Shown: positions 1 through 8,570, numbered from the stretch's first letter. The stretch: DNA of 11,732 bases from Bog-159 sp035602155 (GCA_035602155.1 DATNMW010000374.1:1-11732); one strand, 5' to 3'. Made by a program: numbers and translations. Notes: a model not told the origin generated them from the sequence alone.

Positions 1-125
1 ACGTTGCGCAGCGGCGGGCAAAACCGGGGGAGAAGCTGGAGAAGCCGAAGATATTCCGTTGTTCTTCACATGGATTCCTATTCTCGCCCTGCTCAGTAAT
101 TACGACCAGGAGATCTGTCTCATCC
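1..125. other. Unassigned left edge
   Basis: No gene could be assigned here. Several frames are open on both strands, but the stretch is too short for this to mean anything. None of the translations resembles the membrane segment expected upstream of the MFS-like tail that begins near 126. The sequence is slightly less GC-rich than its surroundings. It may hold a recombination junction or the end of a gene lying outside the window. Confidence 0.4.
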
Positions 126-257
126 ATGTTGGCACGGAGGGCGGTGCCCGCGGTGGTGTTGGGCGGTTTGGGAACCATCGCGGTTGTGGCCCTGTGGGCG
201 TGGCGATTCCCGGCGCTGCGGCAGGTGGATGCGTTGGTGCAGCCGGCGAAGGGCTGA
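126..257 (+). pseudogene. 3' remnant of an MFS transporter gene (probable)
   Basis: Frame 3 from 126 to the TGA at 255-257 encodes about 43 residues. From about residue 7 it reads VPAVVLGGLGTIAVVALWAW and then RFPALRQVD: one hydrophobic helix followed by a short basic tail. That pattern is typical of the extreme C-terminus of EntS-like major facilitator exporters, where this helix normally follows an acidic loop and many earlier membrane helices. The same frame stays open to the window's left edge, but the upstream translation is polar and Arg/Ser/Cys-rich, with no membrane helix. The recognisable homology therefore seems to begin abruptly around 126-140. Most likely this is a truncated relic left by a deletion or insertion. 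Alternatives are an intact gene with a frameshift just upstream, or a genuine single-span small protein starting at ATG 126. No Shine-Dalgarno precedes that ATG. Confidence 0.45.
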
Positions 258-311
258 AGCTGTCGATTTCGCCGGCTGTCGTTCGACGTACAGTAGAAGG
301 AGACATAAACT

Positions 312-1124
312 ATGACTTTGACCACCGCCCTCGAAACCGGTTACGCCGCGGTGAACGGGCTCGATCTTTATTACGAAGTGCACGGTGAGGGGCAACCGCT
401 GATCCTGCTGCATGGCGGGCTGGGATCGACCGAAATGTTCGCCGGGATCCTGCCGCTCCTCGCGAACGAGCACCGGGTGATTGCCGTCGATTTGCAGGCC
501 CACGGGCGCACCGCCGATATCGACCGCCCACTGAGCTACGAGGCTATGGCCGGCGACATCGCCGCGCTGATAAAGCATCTGGGGATCGGGAAGGCCGCGT
601 TGATGGGCTACTCGCTCGGCGCCGGCGTGGCCCTGCGCGCCGCCATCCAGTATCCCGAACTCGTCGCGAAGCTGGTGGTCGTCTCAACCGTCTTCAAGCG
701 CGATGGATGGTATCCCGAGGTCCTCGCGGCGATGGCGCAGGTCGGCGCGGCATCCGCCGAACCGATGAAGCAGAGCCCCATATACCAGACCTATGCGCGC
801 ATCGCACCGAGGCCGGAAGACTGGCCGGTGCTGCTCACCAAGATCGGCGAGGGGATCAGGAAGGATTATGACTGGTCGAAAGACGTCGGCGCGATCCGGC
901 CGCCTACGATGCTGGTGTTTGGCGATGCCGACGCCGTCCGTCCCGCACATATGGTAGAGTTCTTCGAGTTGCTGGGCGGCGGCCTGAAGGACGCCGGTTG
1001 GGACGGATCGGGAATGTCCAGCGCCCGGCTCGCCATTTTGCCGGGCATGACGCATTACAATATCCTTTCGTCGCCGGCACTGGCGCCCACCGTCATTCCG
1101 TTTCTGCAACGAGCTGAATCCTAA
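312..1124 (+). CDS. Alpha/beta-fold hydrolase
   Basis: The 270-aa product is a cytoplasmic alpha/beta hydrolase of the esterase / haloperoxidase-like class. The oxyanion-hole motif HGG is at residues 34-36. The nucleophile elbow GYSLG at 99-103 gives Ser101. The acid is probably Asp207 in GDAD (204-207), and the catalytic His248 sits in PGMTHYN. The full triad and the usual family length (about 260-300 aa) argue for an intact enzyme. No signal peptide is visible. The start is well supported: AGAAGGAG at 295-302 lies 9 nt before ATG 312. The stop codon directly abuts the ATG of the next gene, so translational coupling with the MarC-family gene is likely. The substrate cannot be read from the sequence; esters or lactones are possible, and this class is often mis-specified in annotation. 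Confidence 0.92.
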   Translation: MTLTTALETGYAAVNGLDLYYEVHGEGQPLILLHGGLGSTEMFAGILPLLANEHRVIAVDLQAHGRTADIDRPLSYEAMAGDIAALIKHLGIGKAALMGYSLGAGVALRAAIQYPELVAKLVVVSTVFKRDGWYPEVLAAMAQVGAASAEPMKQSPIYQTYARIAPRPEDWPVLLTKIGEGIRKDYDWSKDVGAIRPPTMLVFGDADAVRPAHMVEFFELLGGGLKDAGWDGSGMSSARLAILPGMTHYNILSSPALAPTVIPFLQRAES

Positions 1125-1778
1125 ATGTTTGGCGCGCTCACGGATCTGTTGCAGTTCTCCTTCGTGGCGCTGACGTCCATCTTGTTTCTGGTCGATCCCA
1201 TCGCAGCCATCCCCACGTTTCTCGCGATGACCGGGGAACAAGATGCGGCACAGCGGCGGCACGTGGCAAAACGCGCGGCCTGGACGTGCCTGGTGGTGCT
1301 GACCGGCTTCGGCGCGGCGGGCAAGCTGATCTTCCGCCTCTTCGGCATCACTTTGCCGGCCTTCAAAATCGCGGGCGGCGTGATCCTGCTGCTCATCGGG
1401 CTGGATATGCTGCGCGCGCGCCGCTCGCAGACCAAGGAGGCTCCCGGAGAAGCCGAAGAAGGGGCGGAGAAGGACGACGTCGGAATCATTCCGCTGGGCA
1501 TGCCCATGCTGGCCGGTCCCGGTACGATTTCCACGGTGATGGTGCTCATCAGCGGCATGCCCGATTGGTGGTACGCGATTCCCGTGTTCATCGCGATCAT
1601 CATCACTGCCCTGGTGTCGTTCTTCGTCCTGGCTGGGGCTGACCGCGTACGCCGCCATCTGGGAGAAACCGGCATTCGAATCCTTACCCGCCTCATGGGC
1701 CTGATGCTCACGGCTATCGCCATACAGTTCATGTTGAATGGTCTGGCGGATGTTGGCTTGGTCAAAGCGGTGCATTGA
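1125..1778 (+). CDS. MarC family integral membrane protein (UPF0056)
   Basis: The 217-aa, roughly six-helix inner-membrane protein has the conserved pieces of the MarC/UPF0056 family. Near the N-terminus, DPIAAIP (24-30) is the diagnostic 'DP..n/aiP' motif. KIAGGVILLLIGLDML is at 81-96, IPLGMPMLAGPGTIS at 122-136, and a C-terminal helix with RLMGLML and AIQFMLNG at 189-206. A charged linker (about 98-119, Lys/Glu-rich) separates helices 3 and 4, as is normal in the family. Length is normal (about 200-220 aa). The molecular function of MarC proteins is not established; the old link to multiple antibiotic resistance is not supported. The ATG follows the hydrolase stop with no gap and no strong SD of its own, so expression probably depends on the upstream gene. 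The GH32 gene starts 33 nt downstream on the same strand. Confidence 0.92.
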   Translation: MFGALTDLLQFSFVALTSILFLVDPIAAIPTFLAMTGEQDAAQRRHVAKRAAWTCLVVLTGFGAAGKLIFRLFGITLPAFKIAGGVILLLIGLDMLRARRSQTKEAPGEAEEGAEKDDVGIIPLGMPMLAGPGTISTVMVLISGMPDWWYAIPVFIAIIITALVSFFVLAGADRVRRHLGETGIRILTRLMGLMLTAIAIQFMLNGLADVGLVKAVH

Positions 1779-1811
1779 GTCCCCGATGTCATCCGGTTAC
1801 TATCGAATGTA

Positions 1812-3269
1812 ATGCGACGACGCGATTTTCTGGCGATGGCGGGCGCAGCCCCGCTGGCCGCCGCCCCTGCACCGGCTTCCAAACTGGCGGCCGATCCGCA
1901 CCGGCCCCAGTATCATCTGCTTCCCGCCGCCAATTGGATGAACGATCCCAATGCGCCCATCTACTGGCAGGGCAAGTATCACATGTTCTACCAGTACAAT
2001 CCGAACGGCGCTTTTTGGGGCGATATGCATTGGGGGCACGCCGTCAGCGAGGATATGGTGCGTTGGAAGCATCTGCCCATGGCGCTGGCGCCGACGCCCG
2101 GCGGTCCCGATAAGAATGGCGTCTTCAGCGGCTGCGCGGTCGTCGATAAGGACGTGCCGACCGCGATCTATACCAGCGTGAATCCGGAAACGCAGTCTAT
2201 CGCCACCAGCGAAGGCGATCTGACGGTGTGGAAGAAGTTTGCCGGCAACCCGGTGATCGCTGCTCCCCCCGCCGGCTTGGAGGTGACCGGCTTTCGCGAC
2301 CCCTGCGTGTGGCGGGAAGGCGATACCTGGCTGATGGCTTTGGGATCCGGTTTTCGCGGAAAAGGCGGCGCGGTGCTGCTGTACGAATCCAAAGACCTGC
2401 GCCATTGGAACTACTTGCATCCGCTGGCCGTCGGCAGGATGCGGCCTGGCGCCAGCGCCAAGGATCCCGTGGATAGCGGCGAGATGTGGGAGTGCCCGGA
2501 CTTCTTTCCGCTGGCGGGCAAGCACCTGCTCATCGTCTCCACCGAGCGGGTAGTGAAGTATCAGTTGGGCCGCTATGGGGATCGCCGCTTACAGCCGGAA
2601 ACCATGGGCGGCATCGACTTCGGCTCGTATTACGCGGCGCGTACCATGGCGATGAACGGGACGAATACCGGCGACCGGCGCATTTTGTGGGGATGGATCA
2701 CGGAGGGCCGCAGCGCCGAGGCGCAGCGCGCAGCAGGTTGGAGCGGCGTCATGTCCCTGCCGCGGGAGCTGAAGTTGTTCGGCAGCCAAGTGCAGATGCG
2801 GCCGGCGGCAGAGGTGGAGACCTTGCGCGGCAAGCGGCTGGGAGGGGATGCGGCGGGCGACTGCATGGAGATTCAGGCGGAGATCGATCCGGGCGACGCG
2901 CCGCGGGCCGGGCTGATGCTCCGCATCGCGCCGGATCGGACCGAACAGACGCTAGTCTACTATGATCGCGATGCCCGGCTCGTGTGTGTGGACCGCAGCC
3001 AGTCGAGCACGGACAAAAGCGCGGATCGCGGGATGCAGTCGGGGCCGTTCCTGCTGGGCCGCGGCGAGACGTTACGCCTGCGCATCTTTTTGGATGGCTC
3101 GGTGGTAGAGATCTTCGCGAACGACCGGTTCTGCCTGACTGCGCGCGTTTATCCGGCGGGTCCGCGCAGTACCGGGGTGGCGTTGTATGCCAGCGGCGGT
3201 ACGGCTAAGATGGTGTCGTTCGAGGCTTGGGAAATGCGGCCGATCTCGCCGGACCGGCTGACTTCGTAG
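1812..3269 (+). CDS. Tat-exported GH32 glycoside hydrolase (fructan/sucrose hydrolase)
   Basis: The 485-aa GH32 enzyme (levanase, inulinase or beta-fructofuranosidase group) hydrolyses terminal or internal beta-fructosyl bonds. The five-bladed propeller carries WMNDPN (42-47) with nucleophile Asp45, FRDP (161-164) with the transition-state Asp163, and WECPD (226-230) with acid/base Glu227. A C-terminal beta-sandwich runs from about residue 345 and includes LDGSVVEIFAN (427-437), a typical GH32C strand. All three catalytic residues are present, so it should be active. The N-terminus RRRDFLAMAG followed by an Ala-rich stretch to about residue 22 is a twin-arginine signal, implying export of the folded enzyme. 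That signal fixes the start at ATG 1812 although no clear SD precedes it. No PTS, SusC/D or fructokinase gene lies nearby, so the substrate (sucrose, levan or inulin) is unresolved. It may be co-transcribed with the two upstream genes. Confidence 0.95.
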   Translation: MRRRDFLAMAGAAPLAAAPAPASKLAADPHRPQYHLLPAANWMNDPNAPIYWQGKYHMFYQYNPNGAFWGDMHWGHAVSEDMVRWKHLPMALAPTPGGPDKNGVFSGCAVVDKDVPTAIYTSVNPETQSIATSEGDLTVWKKFAGNPVIAAPPAGLEVTGFRDPCVWREGDTWLMALGSGFRGKGGAVLLYESKDLRHWNYLHPLAVGRMRPGASAKDPVDSGEMWECPDFFPLAGKHLLIVSTERVVKYQLGRYGDRRLQPETMGGIDFGSYYAARTMAMNGTNTGDRRILWGWITEGRSAEAQRAAGWSGVMSLPRELKLFGSQVQMRPAAEVETLRGKRLGGDAAGDCMEIQAEIDPGDAPRAGLMLRIAPDRTEQTLVYYDRDARLVCVDRSQSSTDKSADRGMQSGPFLLGRGETLRLRIFLDGSVVEIFANDRFCLTARVYPAGPRSTGVALYASGGTAKMVSFEAWEMRPISPDRLTS

Positions 3270-3537
3270 CTGCCGGGCCAGCCTGACGCACCCAGTTACT
3301 CACAGCCGCCGCCGCCGATTGCCGTATACGGGCGAATCTGACTGCATATAGGGCGTTACAATCCCGGCTGTACTATCGTTAACAGTATCTAACCCATTGT
3401 CCTTACTGGACTTGCGAACTTTTTGGCGATAATGCTGTATCCGGGTGCAGTTTGTTACGAAGTCTTTACGAACATTGCAGTTGTCTCGAATTCGGCGTTT
3501 GTTTCCACAGCTTTTTCCACAGTCCCGTTGAAAAAGT
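3270..3537. other. AT-richer intergenic region between convergent genes, with short repeats
   Basis: This 268-bp stretch separates the GH32 stop from the 3' end of the downstream ADOP gene. It is visibly less GC-rich than its flanks. I see no convincing GC-rich intrinsic terminator for either gene. It holds two copies of TTACGAA (3455-3461 and 3466-3472), 11 bp apart, and two copies of TTTCCACAG (3502-3510 and 3514-3522), 12 bp apart. A short inverted repeat CTTTTTC / GAAAAAG (3511-3517 and 3530-3536) has a 12-nt loop just past the ADOP stop; it is too AT-rich and lacks a U-tract. A small open frame at 3423-3668 runs into the ADOP gene antisense and is not credible. Confidence 0.55.
3455..3522. 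repeat. Two pairs of short direct repeats (TTACGAA x2, TTTCCACAG x2)
   Basis: TTACGAA occurs at 3455-3461 and 3466-3472, one helical turn apart. TTTCCACAG occurs at 3502-3510 and 3514-3522, also about one turn apart. The second copy of the latter reads TTTTCCACA, which resembles the DnaA-box consensus TTATCCACA with one mismatch; the first copy has two. Helical spacing suggests protein-binding sites, but none can be named. No dnaA, dnaN or partition gene is nearby, so an origin is not supported. Confidence 0.35.
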
Positions 3538-5968
3538 TCATTCGTACCGCAAGGCCACCATCGGATCTACGCGCGCCGCACGCCGGGCCGGCACGTAACA
3601 GGCGATCGTGGCTGCCGCGGCCAGCGCGGAAGCCATGCCCGCGAACGTCCAGGGATCGGTCGGGCTGACGCCATAGAGCAGGCTGGCGGCATAGCGAGTG
3701 ACGATAGCCGCCGCAGCCCCTCCGATCGCGAGGCCGGCGCCGAGCAGGATCGCCGCATGCCGTAGGATCATCGCCAGCACCTGGGGCGCCTGCGCGCCGA
3801 GCGCCATGCGGATCCCGATTTCGCGCGTGCGCTGCGCGACCGAAAGGCTCACGACGCCGTAGATGCCGATGACCGTCAGCGCCAGCGCGAGCAGGCCCAA
3901 TCCCGAAAGCAGCGATGCGGTCAAGCGCTCCTGCGAAAGGGCGCGGTTCAAGTGTGCGTGCATGGTTTCGGCTTCCGTGACCGGCAGATCCTTGTCCAGC
4001 GCATGCAACTCGCGCCGGATCTCCGCCAGAGCCAGATCGGGACCGCCCGGGGTCCGCGCGATCAGCGTCATTTCCGGCACGTAGCTCTGTGCCAGAGGCA
4101 GGTAATAGCAGGGGCGCAGGTCATCGCGGAAGCTTTGCATTCGGCCGTCCCGTACCACGCCCGCCACGCGCAGGGGTTTCGCGCCGGCCGTTGCGGGATG
4201 CAACAGCTTGCCGATGGGATCCTGGCCCGGCCAGAAGAGCCGCGCCATCACCTCGTTGACGATGGCCACTGGCGGAGCGCTTTCGGTATCGCGCTCGTTG
4301 AAATCCCGTCCGTGTTGAAGCGGCAGGCCGAGCGTGCGGAAGTAGCCCGGCGATATGATATCCATTGTTTACCCGCAAAGGTCCGGATGCGCCGGGCGGC
4401 AGCATGTCAATATCCTGAAGCATACCGCCCAGCGGCGGAAACTGCACCAGCGCCGCGGACTTCACTCCGGGCAGCAAACGGGCACGTTCCAGAGCTTGCG
4501 TGAAAAACTGCTGGCCGCGCGCATCGGAATATTCCGCCGCCATCAGGCTTAGCTTGACGAGCACGGCGCTGCCAGTCCGAAATGCCGGATCGGAGGCTTG
4601 CGCCTTTTGCAGTGTGCGGGCGAAAAGTCCCGCGCCGATCAGCAGCACCAGAGAGAGCGCCACCTGGGCGACGACCAGCGCGTTGCGCAAGGCGAAGCCG
4701 CGCAGGCCCAGCCCGGGCGCTTCGGATTTCAAGCTCAGCGCCAGGTCCGGGTGCGAGGCGCGGCGCGCCGGGAACAGACCGAATAGGACGCCCGTCGCCA
4801 AAGAGAGCAACAGGGCGAAACCCAGAGCTGGCGTATCCATATGCGTATCCAGCGCCAGCGGTATCCTAAAGGCCTGCGGGTGCAAACGCACCAGCGCGGA
4901 GGTCCAGGAAGCCACCGCGATACCCGCCACGCCACCCAATAGCGAAAGCAATACGCTTTCGGTGGTCAACTGACGCACCAGACGACCGCGGCCCGCGCCC
5001 AGCGCCAGCCGCACGCCAATCTCCCGCTGCCGCTTCATTCCGCGCGTCAGCAGCAGGTTGGCCACGTTGAAGCAGGCGATTAACAGGACCAGTCCGGTGA
5101 CCGTTGCCAGCAACGCCAGGAACGTCACGATCGAATTCCGGTACGTCGGCCAGAACCTCGTGCGGCTCAGCGGCAGCGCTTCGGCGGTCCAATCATGATG
5201 GTTCTCCCCATAAACTTGCGCGAGTTGCCCGGCCATCCCGTGGAAGGCGGCTTGGGTTTCGGCCATCGAGACGCCCGGCTTCAGTCTTCCCGTGACCAGC
5301 AGCCAAACGGCGTGGCGGGCATGCAGCATGTACTCGGGGAATTGCGGAACGGCATCCCGGAACGCCGCTATCGGTACCCACATTTCCGGCGGATCGCCCC
5401 AATCCAGCACGACCCCGCGAAAGCCGGGCGGCGCTACACCCACGATCGTAAGAGGATGCCGGCCGACGGCGATGGTTCTGCCCGCCACATTGCGGTCGCC
5501 GCCGAAACGGCTTCGCCACAAACGGTCGCCGATCACGGCTACGGCGCGATCTTCGGCGAAAAAAGTGCGCCCCACCGCAGCCTGTAGCCCCAGCACGGAG
5601 AAGTAATTCGCGGTAACCAGCTCGCCGGAGATTTGTTCCGCCTGCTCGCCAATCCGCACGCGTAGGGGCGTCCGGCAGTAGGCCATCAGTCCGGACAAGA
5701 CTTGATTATGGTCGCGGTAGTATTCATAGTCCGGATACGAGGTGCTGGTGAGAAACTCCTGGCCGCGCGTAAAGCGGTGGTAGATGGAGACCAATCTGCC
5801 GGCCTGCCGAATCGGTGAAGAAGGCAGCAGCACCGCCCGAACCAGACTGAAGATCGCTGTGTTGACGCCGATACCCAGCGCCAGCGAGAGCACGGCCAAC
5901 GCCGTGAAGCCGGGATTCTTCCGCAACAGGCGCGCGGCAAATCGCAGGTCCTGCCAGAGTACCCGCAT
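3538..5968 (-). pseudogene. ADOP-family duplicated permease, broken by a one-base frameshift
   Basis: This is a FtsX/MacB-type permease with two permease units in one chain. The first frame (ATG 5968) has TM1 at about residues 22-48 (LALGIGVNTAIFSL), a MacB-type periplasmic domain to about 270, and FtsX helices from about 281 with REIGVRLALGA (315-325). TM5 is near 428-450. After residue 534 (Asn, codon ending 4367) homology moves to another frame that opens at ATG 4365 and ends at TGA 3538. That part completes the second periplasmic domain and the last FtsX unit, with REIGIRMALGA and the family-typical end RRAARVDP then ALRYE. The halves join to about 809 aa, the normal ADOP length. Removing one A in the run around 4364-4366 restores a single frame. 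With no other lesion, the defect is either recent or a sequence error. The gene lies 3 bp after the sister permease and was probably coupled to it. ADOP proteins lack an adjacent ATPase, and none is seen here. Confidence 0.9.
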
Positions 5969-5971
5969 GCG

Positions 5972-8404
5972 CTAATGGTATCTCAAAGCGACCGTCGGAT
6001 CTACCCGCGCCGCACGCCGCGCCGGCACATAACAGGCCAACAACGCAACGGCTGCCAGGATCGCGGGCACGGCCGTGAAGGTGGCCGCGTCGGTGGGACC
6101 CACGCCGAACGGCAGACTGCTCATCAGCCGCATCAGCAACAGCGCGCCCGCCAGGCCGATCCCGATGCCCATCACCACCAGCACGAGGCCCTCGCGCCCG
6201 ATCAGGCGGAACACGTCGCGCGTCTGCGCGCCCAAGGCCATGCGGATGCCGATCTCCTGCGTGCGCCGGCTCACCGCGTAGGCCAGCACGCCGTAGATTC
6301 CCACCGCTGCCATCACCAGCGCGGTGGCTGCGAAGATAGCCAGCAGCAGCATATTGAAGCGCCGTTGCGAAATGCTGTCGTCCACCACGTGGTCCATCGC
6401 TTGCACGTCGTGCACCGGTTGATCTTTGTCGATAGCCCAAACCTGCGCGGTCACCGCCGACGCCATGCGCAACGGATCGCCCGCCGTCCGCACGATCAGC
6501 GCCAGATTGGGAAACTGACTGCGCGACGGGAAGAACATCTCGGGACGCGGCGGGCTATCCAGGCCGAGCTGGCGCGAGTCGGCGACCACCCCGATCACCA
6601 CGCGCCGCCATGCATCCGGGCCAGTATCGGCGCTAGAACGGATCGCCTTGCCCAGCGGATCTTGCTTCGGCCACAACCTGCGCGCCAGGCTCTCGTTGAC
6701 GATCACCTCGGCGGGGTTCGGCTTCTCCGCCTCCGCGCGCGTAAAGCCGCGGCCCGCGACGATGCGCATGCCCATGGTGGCGATGTACCGGTCGCTAACG
6801 TCGCGGTAATCCGCGACCGGACCCTGGCCCGGCGCGGGCGCCGGCTGCCCCTCCACGCGGAAGCTGGACATCCCGATGCTCTCCATCGGCAGATCGTTCA
6901 TCACCGCCGCCGAAAGCGCTCCCGGAAGGTTCGCCACGCGCTCCAACAGGCTGTTTACAAATACGCCGCCCTGTTCGGGCTTGGTGTAGCGGTCGCTTCG
7001 CAAATCGATATGCATGGTCAGCAAATGGTCGCTGCGGAATCCCGGGGTTACCTGCATCACGGACCGCAAGCTGCGGATCATCAAGCCGGCGCCCGCCAGC
7101 AGGACCAGCGACAGCGCCACTTCCGCCACCACCAGCGCGCGGCGGATGCGCGCCGAGATTCCGCCTTCACCCGCGCGTCCGCCGCGGCGCAACGCATCGT
7201 TCGGATCCTACCGCGCAGCAAAGATGGCCGGTGCAAGTCCGAACAGCAGGCCCGTCAGGACCGTTATAGCCACCGTGAACGCCAGCACCCATGCATCGAT
7301 ACGCAAATCGTCGAGGCGGTGAATGTCCGCGGGCGCCAGCGCCACCATGCCGGCGATGGCCCAATACGCCAGCAGGATTCCCGCTCCGCCGCCCAGCACG
7401 CTCAGCATCAGGCTCTCGCCCAGCATCTGCCGCGCCACTCGCCAGCGACCCGCTCCCAGCGCCACCCGGATGGCCATCTCCTTCTCGCGCGCGGCGGCGC
7501 GGGTAAGTTGCAAGTTGATTACGTTGGCGCAGGCGATCAACAGCACGAAGGCCACCGCGCATTCGAGCACCAGCAGGGTGCGGCGCATGTCCGCGCCCAT
7601 ATCCTCCGCGGAGAGCGGGAAGACGTTGCTGCGCCAAGTGCGGTCCAGTTGTGGATACTTCTCTTCCAGGCGGCGGGCGATCAGCGCCATATCCGCGCGC
7701 GCCCGCTCCACTGGCACGCCCGGCTTGAGGCGCGCGAACACGTAGAGGCGGCGTTGCATCAGGTTCGCCTCGTTGCGCTTGGGATCGACATCCGCGGGCA
7801 CCCAAACTTCCGGCTTAAACTCTTCCATGCCACCGCGCAGCGACCGCAAGTGGAATTGCCGCGGCAGCACGCCGATCACGGTGTAGTTGGCGCCGTTGAG
7901 GACCACCGTTTGTCCGACGATCTTCGCTTTGCCGCCAAAGCGCCGCTCGAAAAGCGAGTTGCTGAGCACGACGACGCGATCCTTACCCGGCTCGGACTCC
8001 TGCGCGGTGAAGGTGCGGCCCAGCAGACCTCGCACGCCCAACACGTCGAAGAAGCCGGGCGAAACCGGCGCGGCTTTGATCTGTTCCGGCTTATCGCCGC
8101 CGGTGAGATCGACGCTGCCATACCGGAAAAAGGCGATTCCGTCGAAGACGCGGTTCTGGTCGCGCCATTCGATGAAGTTTTGCAGGCAGGTTTGCACGCG
8201 CTCGGCCACCAGGCTGTCGAGCGCCGGGTTGGCTTCCCACACCATCGTCAGGCGCTGCGGATCGCGAAACGGCATGCCGCGCAGCCACATGGCGTTCAGC
8301 ACGGAAAAGATGGCTGCGTTGGCTCCGATGCCTAGCGCCAGCGTGATGGCCGCCGCCAGGGTGAAGCCTGGATTCTTGCGCAGGACCCGGAGAGCGTATC
8401 TCAT
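5972..8404 (-). pseudogene. ADOP-family duplicated permease with an in-frame amber codon between its halves
   Basis: The 811-codon frame (ATG 8404 to TAG 5972) encodes the two-unit ADOP architecture and is interrupted only by TAG at 7210-7208 (codon 399). Before it lie TM1 at about 16-38 (LALGIGANAAIFSVLN), a MacB-type periplasmic domain, and FtsX helices with EMAIRVALGAG (309-319) up to LLFGLAPAIFAAR (386-398). After it the same frame continues DPNDALRRGGRAGEG, TM5, a second periplasmic domain and a second FtsX unit with EIGIRMALGA, ending RRAARVDPTVALRYH. A Ser codon (TCG) is one of several one-base ancestors of the stop. The amber falls in the linker between the duplicated units, so two 4-helix half-permeases (398 and about 406 aa) could still be made; a TTG start at 7192 follows AGGA in the stop region. 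No good SD precedes ATG 8404, but a promoter is visible upstream. Substrate unknown; no partner ATPase nearby. Confidence 0.88.
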
Positions 8405-8480
8405 TAATAATAGAACGCTTCGCCATTGGCTGGCGATTCATTTTCTTGCGCGCCGCATTGTACGGCCCGGCACACGCAAA

Positions 8481-8508
8481 TTTATAAAGCTCTGTAAAGC
8501 TTTGTTAA
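8481..8508 (-). promoter_or_regulatory. Sigma70-like promoter for the ADOP pair
   Basis: On the minus strand, TTAACA (8508-8503) is followed after 16 bp by TATAAA (8486-8481). Each hexamer is one mismatch from consensus. Initiation would fall near 8474, leaving a leader of about 70 nt before ATG 8404. It is the best sigma70 match I found in the 8405-8570 divergent region. The promoter is embedded in three tandem decamers, so a regulator bound there would contact or block polymerase. Confidence 0.55.
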
Positions 8509-8510
8509 GC
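8481..8510 (+). repeat. Three tandem 10-bp repeats (candidate operator)
   Basis: Three head-to-tail decamers fill 8481-8510: TTTATAAAGC (8481), TCTGTAAAGC (8491) and TTTGTTAAGC (8501). Their consensus is TTTGTAAAGC, with the two outer copies and the middle copy differing at one or two places each. Exact 10-bp phasing places the same bases on one DNA face. This is the arrangement used by OmpR/PhoB-type winged-helix regulators, but no such regulator is encoded in the window. A 13-bp palindrome (GCCCA, 3-nt loop, TGGGC) follows at 8515-8527. Both lie between the ADOP pair and the divergent phosphatase gene. Confidence 0.6.
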
Positions 8511-8570
8511 GCGTGCCCACTTTGGGCGGTCGGGGCGTCATTCGATGTATACGGAGATTAAAACTTAATC

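Noticed and set aside
59..388. Plus-strand open frame starting MFFTWIPILALL
   Set aside because: It overlaps the well-supported hydrolase start by 77 bp, has no SD, and the later part is low-complexity Gly/Ala/Arg typical of an out-of-frame reading.
684..1775. Long minus-strand open frame (363 aa) opposite the hydrolase and MarC genes
   Set aside because: His/Arg/Asp/Gln-rich shadow with no recognisable domain. Both plus-strand genes have clear family motifs.
1800..2525. Minus-strand open frame (241 aa) opposite the GH32 gene
   Set aside because: Antisense shadow of a gene with all GH32 catalytic motifs.
3502..3522. Possible replication origin, from two DnaA-box-like sequences
   Set aside because: Only two imperfect boxes, no strongly AT-rich unwinding element and no dnaA, dnaN, gyrB or par genes nearby.
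3511..3536. Inverted repeat CTTTTTC/GAAAAAG as a terminator for the ADOP or GH32 genes
   Set aside because: The stem is nearly all A-U, the loop is 12 nt and no U-tract follows on either strand.
3423..3668. Plus-strand 81-aa open frame in the convergent intergenic region
   Set aside because: Its second half is antisense to the ADOP C-terminus and there is no SD or family resemblance.
5975..8335. A 786-aa open frame on the plus strand
   Set aside because: It is exactly antisense to the ADOP permease, its product is extremely rich in His, Arg and Gln with no domain, and it arises from high-GC codon bias. The minus strand carries unmistakable permease motifs.
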